From Cudoniella acicularis (Eukaryota; Ascomycota; Leotiomycetes; Helotiales; Helotiaceae): a stretch of DNA of 21,068 nt. This document shows, in pieces, positions 1 through 8,654 of this stretch (its first letter is position 1; each line of letters opens with the position of its first letter). The notes beneath the pieces are model-generated. The model made no database searches, was not told the DNA's origin, and saw only the letters and a list, made by a program, of their open reading frames with translations. Location: assembly GCA_013054445.1 (NCBI GenBank), contig JAAMPI010001015.1, positions 1 through 21,068 on the forward strand, written 5' to 3'. Both the position numbers and the translations under genes were made by a program.

Positions 1-2040
1 GGCTGCAGTTTGGGGTGGGGATTAATTTCTTGTGATGATGGACGGGGTAGATGAGCGATGAGGCGCGTGCTAAAATGGATGGTGTGTACATATTAGAGGC
101 ATGTGTGTAGTGTGTACTGTATGAGGTATAGAAAAAATACCATAAATCAACTCTGGTTGATGGAAGCGTGGGTGGGGTACCCATCAGGGTGTTTCGTATG
201 ACGTGCTACAAGACCACGATGATGAGGAGGTACCCAACAAGGTTGCCGGTATCTCTTATCTATATGAGATGCTTTCTTCCCCTCACTTTGTATTTCCTTT
301 CCTTTTTTCTCGCTTGCTGTTCTTGTGTCTTGAGTTGTTTTAATCATAGATTGGTCGGTTGATGTCTCCAGTGAGAACGCATAGCTTGCCGTATTCGTAC
401 ACTTCCTCCTACGTCCGGTTATATATATTTGAGTCTTACGAAATCATGACCTCTACCTCTGCTCTTCAGCCTTATATTCATATTCAGTACTCACTCCTTC
501 TCCCCGCTTATCTTCCTAATAATCATACTACTAATAATTGTGAATACTAAATACTAAATTCCAGTCTAAGATTCGGCAGATTCACTCAAGGCAGCATATA
601 ACACGACGGACGTGATTCACTTACTCATTCATCGTTTATAAAACATCTGCAGAGAATACCTCTCTTCACGCCTATAATACCGAACGGACACGCGAACGGA
701 CATTGAAAACCCGGGATGAGTCTGTCTTGTTACTTGGAGCTTCCTCCTTTTGCGTTGCTGAGAGAGAAGGGGGGATTGGGACAGAGGGGTTAGGTAGGGT
801 TTTATGTTTTAAGAGATATTATTGATATTATCTCTAGAGTTCTCTTGCCGTCGATGGCTGCTGTTATACTTTCAGGTCGTTCGCTCGCTTCGCCTATATA
901 CATATCTTCACGGCATAGCAGCTACTTCCTACTCCCTTCCGCCAAAAAGAAACCCCTCTTTCAAAAATCCGAAAACGCGACACAACACCCTTGTACACTG
1001 CAGGCTTCATCTTCTTCCCGGCTTCCCGACTTCCCACAGCTAAATCTCAGCGCCGAAAAATACTTTTTCGTTGTTCGGAGAGGCTCGGGAAAGGGGAGGG
1101 GAGGGGTGATTTATAGCTTTTTGGGACAGAGACGATGGTCAAGTGGGGGAAGGGAGGGGTTGAAGGTGGGAAGTGAATGTAATAGAGTCAGGCATTATTC
1201 ACCTCCCCTTCCCTCGCCTCCCCTCCCACTTCTGACCACCCCCCTCTATTTCTTACCCTCCTACCCTCCTATAACAAAGCAAAAGAAGCAAACAACAATA
1301 CGAAGATACAAAGACCCTTCGCACCGCTGCAAATCGCTATCGAGAACAACAGCTGGGACCTGGCTCATACCTCGATATCCTGTTCCCGGCGTATTTGTGG
1401 GATGCGGGGTATGGTGTGACTACGGTGCTTGGGTTTGGGATAGGAAATGGAAGAGGGGGCCTAGTTTTTGTTGGAGTAAGGAAGATATGAATAGGGGGAG
1501 GTGGAGGGAAGGGGAGCAGGAGGAGGTATGTTCGCTGTCATTCTTCAAGTTCGTTTATTGTTCGAATTCTTTACATGACGGCAGCTTTAAAATTTATACG
1601 GCGTCAAAAATCCACGTATTTCCTTACTTACAACCAAGCACCATTTCATTCCTCAAGCACAAAGAATTCCCTCCCCTATCACACGATACAATACAATACA
1701 TGTCAGAAGTTCAACGCAAGGGGCGTCGCGTGCCCCCTCGCTGATAACCACAACCGCGCTCACGCTTCTCCCGAAGGGATGGGGAGGGGAGATTGCACAA
1801 AAAAGAAAATAGGGATGGGAAGGGGAGTGGAATGGAGTGTATCAAGGAAGCTGTATTCACCTAACGCTGACACTAATACAGATGTCTTCCCACCTTTCGA
1901 ATAAAGCAAAGTCAGAAGTAATCTAGGAAATGGGTGGGGTAGTGGAAATCCCCTTACCAAATACTCCCATGACATTCTGTTCCTTACAGAATCGCGTTGG
2001 GTTATAGCGTGTCGAGGTGTTGAGGGTTTCAATATTGTAG
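1..2040. other. Gene-poor region, no supported gene
   Basis: I see no gene here that I can support. The tract has alternating purine-rich and pyrimidine-rich stretches, including a G-run cluster at 1087-1106 and a C-rich stretch around 1202-1250. A 299-codon open frame on the plus strand (845-1744) runs through these low-complexity tracts. It has no recognisable domain, and its composition simply follows the DNA composition, so I did not call it. The region may be the promoter, leader or intron sequence of a gene whose 3' exon is at 2041-2328, but no upstream exon could be tied to it. Confidence 0.5.
1087..1106 (+). other. Candidate G-quadruplex motif
   Basis: A GGG run followed by three GGGG runs, separated by loops of 3, 1 and 1 bases, fits the G3+N1-7 quadruplex pattern on the plus strand. 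About 100 bases downstream (1202-1250) is a C-rich tract that could form a similar structure on the other strand or pair with this one. No function is implied by the sequence alone. Confidence 0.4.
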
Positions 2041-2328
2041 TGCCTGAGTTTGGGATCGGAAGATGGGGGCCTGTTTTATAACTTTGGAGTGCCACCGGTT
2101 TACGTCCAAAGGTCCTTTAAGCAGCCAAAATCTAGACAAGCCGGAAGTATCAAAGCCGAGGATGGGGATGACGATGAGTCGAGCCACGAAGAAAATTTTC
2201 AAGTGGAGACTCTAGCCCATGACAATAACGAAGCAACCCAAAACGGCTCTGACGAGGAATTCGACCCGTCCGAAAACGAAGATCATCCAGCCGCTAATGA
2301 CTCGGAAGGAGGGAGGATGTACAAGTAA
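2041..2328 (+). CDS. Possible 3' exon of an acidic protein of unknown function
   Basis: A frame open from a TAG at 2038-2040 to TAA at 2326-2328 encodes about 95 residues that look protein-like. There is a short hydrophobic/aromatic start (LFYNFGVPPVYVQRSFKQP), a basic patch, then a strongly acidic Asp/Glu/Ser/Asn-rich tail ending GGRMYK. No in-frame ATG lies before the second-last residues, so if it is real it is an internal or terminal exon. The TTGTAG just before it could serve as a splice acceptor, and the AAGTAATT at its end could be either a stop or a donor. I do not recognise the family. It could also be chance. Confidence 0.3.
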   Translation, partial: CLSLGSEDGGLFYNFGVPPVYVQRSFKQPKSRQAGSIKAEDGDDDESSHEENFQVETLAHDNNEATQNGSDEEFDPSENEDHPAANDSEGGRMYK

Positions 2329-3744
2329 TTTTTATCGCTGTCGCTGTCACTGTCAAACCTCAATTTCATTCCTTCACCTCCACCTTCATCCTCACTCTAT
2401 ATCTATTTCTTTCTTTCTTAAGAGCAACCCCAAGCCCAAGCCCGACACCTTCCCTTCATCCCTCCTTATTTCATCATTATTTTCACTCAACCTTCCGTAT
2501 TTTCAACCTTTAATTTCTATTCTCACCACCTAACTCCATCGCTAAATTCAATTTCATGTATAGTATACAAGAATATAATTGATGCTAGCTATTATATAAC
2601 GTCGCTCAATGGCTTGAAATACTTCATTCTATTCCAGGCTCTGAACGTTTTTTGAAGTAGGGAGGTGGAAAGAATCGTGTGGTGGAAGAGGGGAGGAGGG
2701 GAAGTCGTATTCGCTATTCACTATTCTGTATTTGCTTGCAGTCTCTTCTTTTGCTCATATTTACTGCCATTAGTGAGTTGCAGTGCGTGAACGAACTTTT
2801 AAGTAGAACAGTGACAAGGGTTGTAGCAGTTGACAAAAAAAACAACCAATTATTTATTTTAAGAAGTAGTCTATAAAACTACTTCCTTTAGCAAGTTATA
2901 ATAGAGCTTCGAAGTAGTACTTTCTATCCACCTAACCGCTCTATCTTGTTGTTCATGTATGACCATCTCTCCATCACAAAAGGCAATGTACAGTCGTCCT
3001 TCTGTTCGTTCTGTTGTTAGTCGAAAGAGAAAGGGTTTAGGAACAGAGAAGGCTTTTATATCTTTTCCAGTAACGGTGTATCCGTATCCGCAGGCACTTC
3101 AGTCCGTTAATCTAGTGAATAAGAGGAAAAGGAATACCACAACCCTTCTTCTTCCCTTCTCTTTCCCGCTTCCACTCCCCCCTGAAAAATACCTCCATCG
3201 CCCTAATATCCAAACCTCAATCCCAAAAAACAAACTTCAACAGAGCATCAAGTTTCAAGTCCACAAGGTGGGCAAGTCTTTCAGTTCTGGGAGAACGTTG
3301 ATTAATACTTCTATTTTATAATGTCGTTTTTAGATAGAAGAGGGGGATTACTGAAGTACGGGGAATATCTAGAGGATATGATAGGATACATGCAGACTAG
3401 TTATGGGAAGGTTAGTATAGTTCAGTTTACAACATCACATCACATTACACAACGCAATTCGATGCCGGTATGAAAGCCAGTTTATTCTCATATCAATTTC
3501 TCATCAAGCATCAATAACGATCGTTCAATCCAAAACCCATCTCGATATCCCTCAACCTCTACCTCAAACCCCATTCCCGAACCAAAACCCATGTAAAGGA
3601 AAGTCGTGCCCCAAATCCCATCAACTACCCTCTACCATGCTTGTGCATTTCTGATATCAGAGCGGCAATCGAGATGGGAGGCAGAGGAGATGATGTTGAA
3701 TCATGGAGGTGCCGTGGGTGAAAGTGTGAGTGGTTTGAAAGGGT
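2329..3744. other. Intergenic, pyrimidine-rich, no supported gene
   Basis: This stretch contains long CT-rich runs (about 2340-2530 and 3140-3240) and AT-rich spots. A 120-codon plus-strand frame at 2959-3321 shows no domain and is read through a CT-rich tract, so it was not called. The right end is the 3' flank of the minus-strand metallothionein-like gene; an alternative second exon of that gene would lie at 3621-3650. Confidence 0.5.
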
Positions 3745-3891
3745 TTAGTGCTATGGCGGGATGTGATTAGAAAAATGGTTTGGAGTTGTGGTGTTGGGGG
3801 AGGTGAAGGGAAAGGGGAAGCTTACGCTGCAGCAGGAGCAGCCATCGCAGTTAGAGCAGCCGGAGCATTTGGTGCAAGCGCAGTCTCCCAT
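3745..3891 (-). CDS. Metallothionein-like Cys-rich peptide
   Basis: Exon 1 (3891-3826) encodes 22 residues beginning MGDCACTKC. It has eight cysteines at 4, 6, 9, 12, 15, 18, 20 and 21, in CxC, CxxC and CC arrangements, with Asp, Ser, Gly, Asn and Lys between them. The MGDC start is shared with fungal copper metallothioneins. A consensus donor (GTAAGC, from 3825) follows. The best acceptor is CATAG at 3751, 75 nt away, preceded by a CTAAT branch-like site and a pyrimidine-rich tract. The reading then ends in His and TAA, giving 23 residues. A longer alternative uses ATATCAG ending at 3651 (175-nt intron), adds nine residues with one more Cys, and stops at 3621. The likely role is cytosolic Cu/Zn/Cd binding and detoxification (inferred from cysteine content). 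The same frame is open to 4092 upstream, but MGDC has the family start, so the ATG at 3891 was chosen. The second metallothionein lies about 1.5 kb upstream on the same strand. Confidence 0.65.
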
Positions 3892-4032
3892 GATGACTAT
3901 CGGTATGTGATACGAACGTAGTTCTTTTAAGGAAGTTTTCTTTACTTTAACAATTTGAATTTCGAAAGGTGTCTCGTGTATCTTGTGAATTTTAAAAAGG
4001 AAGGAGGAAACAAGAACGACCAAAGCACAATA

Positions 4033-4038
4033 CTTATA
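4033..4038 (-). promoter_or_regulatory. Candidate TATA box of the 3.9-kb metallothionein-like gene
   Basis: The minus strand reads GGTATAAGTA here, about 145 bases upstream of the ATG at 3891. The match and distance suit a fungal TATA element for an inducible gene. No clear metal-responsive element was identified nearby. Confidence 0.35.
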
Positions 4039-4290
4039 CCCCTCACAGAAAGCTAAGCATGTGAAGAGAGAAGTGGGTGTACTAGAAACCACTTAGGGGT
4101 GGGTGTGCTACACACCACTAAGATACATACATGCCCAGCCTCCTGGCGCAAGGGAAAGTGGTGGAGGCCTAATATTACACGGCAGCGATCACGAGTACGG
4201 TTTCCTTTCCAATTTGATATTGGTTGCCGCTGTAGCCTGGTGGCACTGCAGCGGGAAGAAGGGGGATCGGAGCTGGAGTTGTGGAATGAA

Positions 4291-4311
4291 AGTTGGAAGT
4301 TGGAAGTTGGA
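4291..4311 (+). repeat. Short tandem repeat, three copies of AGTTGGA
   Basis: Three consecutive perfect copies of the 7-mer AGTTGGA. It is a microsatellite-scale repeat with no evident function. Confidence 0.8.
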
Positions 4312-5377
4312 TAGAGTTTTAGGGAGGAAAGGATGATTAGTCTTGGCTATGGAGACATGTCGGAGACTCGAGAAAAAGAAAGGAATTACGGCTTCAGAAA
4401 AGGCGCAAGATATGATTGTTGATCAGTGGAGGTTATCGTCAAGTATGTCCAACCAAGGCTGGAGGAAGTGCTTAGCGGAAGGAAGAGGTGTGGAGGGGTG
4501 GAGAGGACTTGCTCAATGCTAACTGGACCCTTCATGCTTGAGCCTTTTGTGCTGTGCTCCGATAAGGATAGTGGCGATTGGACAGGTAGAGAAGGAGGTG
4601 GTGAAGTCACGCATCGGGTTCATTGGATCGGGAGGAACGTCGGCTTAACGACGCACCGAAGCTGGGCGAAGTTGGAGAGTTGGGGAGTTGCACCCCGTGA
4701 GCTATGAGGTAAGGCGAGACGTGGCAGTAAGTCTATGGAGTGGGGGATGGATGGAGAAGTTACGGAGAGTGTACCGTTTTGAAATTGTTGATTTGGACCA
4801 TGAGGAAGGATGTATTGGGTGTTGGATCCAGGTCTTCGGATGCGGCTGGCTTTTCGCGGTCTCTTGAGGGGGAAAGGGTGTGACGAAGAGGGGAAAAATA
4901 AACAAAAGGGGAAGAAGAGGTGACGAGAATGTTAAGGTTGTCGTTCCCATAAGTTGTGTTGGGTAGTGATGCAGAGGCAGGAGGCGTGGGCCTCTGCGAG
5001 GCAACATCAATCGAGGGGAAGGAGCGAATAACCACTTCAACATAAAAAGGGCTCTGGATTCACAATCACTTCACATATGTTCGCAATACTTCAAGGCTTG
5101 TGTATCTTTGTTATGAATCAGATCAATGTAATCGATCGTTTTTCCATTTATTTGTTTTCTGTGCTTGACCAAATGAGCGTTCTGCCCAGCCATTCTCGTA
5201 AATTAACGAAATGCATCATCCCCTGGTATCATCAATCCATATCCCAACCCATAGTATGCGAAACCCAAAGGACTAAAATGTGTGCGCGTCGAGGAAAAAA
5301 AAGGCCGCGTCGAAGATCAGAGGTTTGAATTGAATCGATGAATCGCAATGAAAGGTATGTGAATCGTATTGAGGAAT

Positions 5378-5558
5378 TTAATTGCCGCAGCTGGAGCAGG
5401 AGCAGTCAGCGCCGCAGTTGCCTGTGAAAATACCGTCAGTTTTTGTTTCCACCCATCGTATTTGTTGTTGATCTGATAAGGAGGCAAGAGTGGGGTGAGG
5501 GGCAATGAGGGGTAGCCTTACAGCTGGAGGAACCTGAGCATCCGCATTCTCCCTTCAT
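5378..5558 (-). CDS. Copper metallothionein
   Basis: Two exons, 5558-5522 (37 nt) and 5421-5378 (44 nt), flank a 100-nt intron. The intron has GTAAGG as donor, CTGAC as branch site and TTTTCACAG as acceptor. They join in frame within a Cys codon to give 26 residues starting MKGECGCSG and ending CGN, then TAA. The seven cysteines at 5, 7, 13, 15, 19, 21 and 24 have the same spacing as the seven in Neurospora crassa copper metallothionein (there at 3, 5, 11, 13, 17, 19 and 22 of the mature chain, from memory of that well-known 25-residue protein). The N-terminus has an extra Lys compared with the usual MGDC start. Members of this family bind about six Cu(I) per chain in the cytosol and are induced by copper. 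The gene is too short for ordinary gene callers. It is one of two metallothionein-type genes here on the same strand. Confidence 0.88.
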
Positions 5559-5692
5559 GATGACGGTATTGACTGGTGTTTGGTGAAAACCTGAAGTAAT
5601 CTCGAAAGAGTGTTGGTAGATGATTTTTTCTTGGAGTTGCTTGTGGTATCGTTGCTGAGTTTATGATCTAAGTCAGAGGTGGGACAAGCAGC

Positions 5693-5702
5693 CCTTTTAT
5701 CC
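5693..5702 (-). promoter_or_regulatory. Candidate TATA box of the copper metallothionein
   Basis: The minus strand reads GGATAAAAGG about 140 bases upstream of the ATG at 5558. This nearly equals the TATA-to-ATG distance of the other metallothionein-like gene in this window. Confidence 0.35.
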
Positions 5703-7588
5703 TCCTCAGAGTCTCTGATCTCGGAGCCGAAACCTCATCCGACCACTTTTACAATTCACTTAGCCAATTACAGGGTAGCTGACTGCGTTTTTTGTGCGGT
5801 GCAGTAGTTCAGGGCCTGCGGGTTTTGCGCGTTAGAATTGGCGGGGTCCTAGACTGACCACAAGACGGGTCCTATGACAGTAGCGTCGAAACAAAGGAAG
5901 TTGCAGGAGTGTGGGGCAAACAATTCTAGCCGCTTTGGGCCTTCGAAGATCAGTTTTCTTTTGCTCGGGTAAGCTCCGTTGTTGTTTACCCGTTAAACTC
6001 CTATTCGTTACTTCAACCGCTAGTATGTGTTGAGTCACGAGAGAGATCGTTACCCTTCCTGTTATCTTTCGCTAAGGTCCATGACTAGGGGGGAGAAGGT
6101 TAGCCTTTCGTTAGAGAAGATTTACGTTTAGTCCCCGATTTTAGTTTTTCAATTCTTGTGTCAGAAACGTAGCTTGAAAGTCTGCTGGAAGTGCCAGCCA
6201 GAACTGCTGCAAAGTCTCTTATCGCCCCTTTCAGCTCGGATCCTTTGCCCAGATGTCCACGAGTGTTGTGGGCATGATTTTAAAACTTTGACATTATTTT
6301 TGCATGTAAAACGTCCTGCAGTCCAACCAGTAATCTCGTGAAAGCTGCAGAAAGCAAATTTATTATCAGATCAGTGGTATCTCATCGGCATGATGGGGAT
6401 GGGGTCAAGGCGCAGGGAATGAAAAGCCGGCCAATTGAAACGTGCTCAATTAGTACCTCCACACCTAATAGCTCCCGGTCAACCCTCTCAATCCTGCTCG
6501 AAATAGTACATGAGAAGGGTATATGAATGGGTGCCTTCTCCCTTGTACACCCGTGTCTTCTTGGGGGTTTCAATACCTGCTCAAATATGCAGAATTTGGC
6601 TTGGAGTACTTACGTTTGGATATGAAGCAGCCCCTTGGGGGGCTTCAAAGGATGGGGGGATTTGCACGGCTGGACGGCACCACTTCCCTTCTTTTGAATT
6701 CACCTGCATGATTCCTGACGGCCGCGTTTGCATATTTTGTGGTTCTGGAATGATCGGGGAAAGTTGGCCGTGCGACCTCATTCAGCTCTTGCCACTTCCG
6801 ATCCAGTCGATCGACTTGATATCCCTGGAGGAGAGGATCACGAGGTTCGCCCATTCAGCTTGGCCGAAAAGTGTTCGATTTACAAGCAGCAAAGTTGGTA
6901 ACCAGGGAACTACATTGGTGCCCACGTTTTCGCTTCCAAGTTGTCTCATTTTGCTTTCTCCGTTTGCGGGGTGACTCAAGCCGAACCGGGTTTGAAAGTA
7001 ACCTTACATCAAATAAGGCGATAGGAGTGCTGTTGCCTGTTATGAGTGTACTCTGATCATGTGATAAATAGTCTTGCATCTCCGGCTCCGGCGCTTCTTA
7101 TGATTAAGTTATTGTCTACACGTTGTGTTGCAAATGGGTAGATGAAGCGCGCCAGAATGCTGGGAATGTCTCTAGTTGGCTTTTGAATTTATTTGGCAAT
7201 GTTTGCTGGTCTCCTGTGATTGTTATGTAGGGGGATTTCCTAACCGATAACGTTCGTCACATACCTCCTAAGGTTGGAAATTGAGTAAAAGAAGTTAAAA
7301 AATAGAGGTTAGATGAAAATAATGGTAAAAGATTCATGATTAACTGCTGAATGATTCATTTTCACATTTTAAACATCTTGCTCTCAAGATCTATATAAAA
7401 ATATTTGATTTCATGTTTGGTGTTTGGCATAGATGATAGGTTAAAGTGTTTCTTGCTAGCCTCGTCGCTATTTTATAGGATAGAAGGTCTAATCTAATAA
7501 GCAAGATATATAAAAAGCTATAATTAATAAAAGCAGCCTAAAATTTATATTTTAACTTGCGAAAAAGTTTACTTTTCAAAAGCGAACG
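5703..7588. other. Long region without a supported gene
   Basis: The left end is the promoter side of the copper metallothionein. Two TGA(G/C)TCA (Gcn4/AP-1-like) heptamers occur at about 6032-6038 and 6972-6978. Several frames of 60-154 codons on both strands (the longest at 6510-6974, plus) overlap one another and carry no recognisable domain. From about 7250 the DNA turns strongly AT-rich. I cannot assign any gene. Confidence 0.45.
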
Positions 7589-7810
7589 CTACTTCCAAGG
7601 GGAATTTTCGCCCCAGTCATGAATTAGTCCATAGTCCTCAAAGTTCAAACATGCCAGTGCTATTATGTAGACAATCAGCTTGAGATCTAACTCCGCTCCT
7701 AATCTTCTCAGAAATGTTAAACCTCTTTCCATTTCCTCAACTAATATACCACTCACTATTCTTCCAGTGTCCATAACATCACTTCTAAATATGAGCCCCT
7801 CAATATAAGA
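7589..7810 (-). pseudogene. Coding-like fragment of unknown family
   Basis: A minus-strand frame open from 7810 to a TAG at 7589 encodes about 73 residues with protein-like character. It contains amphipathic and hydrophobic segments such as GILVEEMERGLTFLRRLG, LKLIVYIIALACLNF and a polar end WGENSPWK. The surrounding DNA is AT-rich and contains many stops. A second short minus-strand frame (7905-8105) lies just upstream but in sequence I cannot join to it. I do not recognise the family. It may be the 3' remnant of a decayed gene or transposon, or chance. Confidence 0.22.
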
Positions 7811-8654
7811 TTACATCAATCAAATATGAGTCTCATTGACAGAATAAACATCACTAAATAATTACAAATGTGCTATTAACAAGAAAATTTACTTTGCAGG
7901 TATGTTATAAATTTAAAGTGTTCTGTGTTACTTCTCGAGGTATATTACACAATGCGGGGTAGAATCCCCTCAACAACCCTTTGAAAGCATAAGTCATACT
8001 AACTTTGTGACCTAATTTGAGATAACATTTATAACTCAAATAATAATTAGGAGCTAAAAATCTGCTTGACTGCCTTCTGCCGAAAATTACTACAGGCGGC
8101 GTCACGCATACTGTTCCTTTCTAGCAACTACCCTCTTCAAACACTGCCCAACTTATTTCCAGCTCTAAAACTAATCTACCTTCTCGGTTTAACATTTTTC
8201 TGAATTAATGCCCCGTGTATCTTCTAACCACAAACACAAAAGAATACCGTCTTTCTTCCCAATTCTGTATCTAACAACAATCTATTTCTCCTGGAAACCG
8301 CTCGATGTCCATTTCACGACATAATTTCTGAACAATAGCACCTCACTTCTCGGCCTCGTGCGAGCGGTCACCAACGTGTCAAGTCTTCGGAACCTGTCCC
8401 TGTTTATACTTCCCAGCTCCTTTCGAGTAAGTCGAAGAAGATACGAAATGACTTAGTTGAAACATGACCAGTCCGTACCTCCGAGAACCTTTTGAAATAC
8501 ATCCACCTAAGACAAGCTATGGCTATGAAATGGAACATTGAGGTTGCATTTTCGAGCTCACAAATCGTAATCACACAGCACCCAAATTGAACACTGGCAC
8601 ATTCTATTCAATTCTACCTCTAGGAATACAGGTAGCCCCTCCATATTCCATATC
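7811..8654. other. AT-rich intergenic and 3' flank of the 900-codon gene
   Basis: The left part is AT-rich with a short minus-strand frame at 7905-8105 that I cannot classify. The right part (about 8200-8654) is the 3' untranslated side of the large minus-strand gene. No RNA gene or repeat was recognised. Confidence 0.4.

Larger units (their letters stand above)
3892..5377. other. Intergenic between the two metallothionein-like genes
   Basis: Apart from the TATA candidate and a short AGTTGGA repeat I see nothing supportable. Frames of about 90-113 codons on both strands (4426-4707 plus, 4702-5043 minus) have no domain and overlap each other. The left part is the promoter of the gene at 3745-3891, and the right part is the 3' flank of the gene at 5378-5558. 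Confidence 0.5.

Noticed and set aside
845..1744. 299-codon plus-strand open frame
   Set aside because: It is read through G-rich, then C-rich, low-complexity DNA. It shows no domain, and the residues follow base composition (Pro/Ser/Leu runs, then Gly/Arg/Trp runs). Length alone is not enough.
2959..3321. 120-codon plus-strand frame
   Set aside because: It runs through a CT-rich tract, shows no motif and has no supporting splice or promoter signals.
3751..4092. 113-codon minus-strand frame containing the metallothionein exon
   Set aside because: The upstream 67 residues look like translated leader. The MGDC start at 3891 fits the family, and a consensus donor follows the Cys-rich part.
4702..5043. 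113-codon minus-strand frame
   Set aside because: Pro/Leu/Ser-rich composition mirrors G-rich DNA on the other strand. It has no domain and overlaps another frame.
6510..6974. 154-codon plus-strand frame
   Set aside because: It overlaps other frames on both strands, has no recognisable motif and no clear intron structure.
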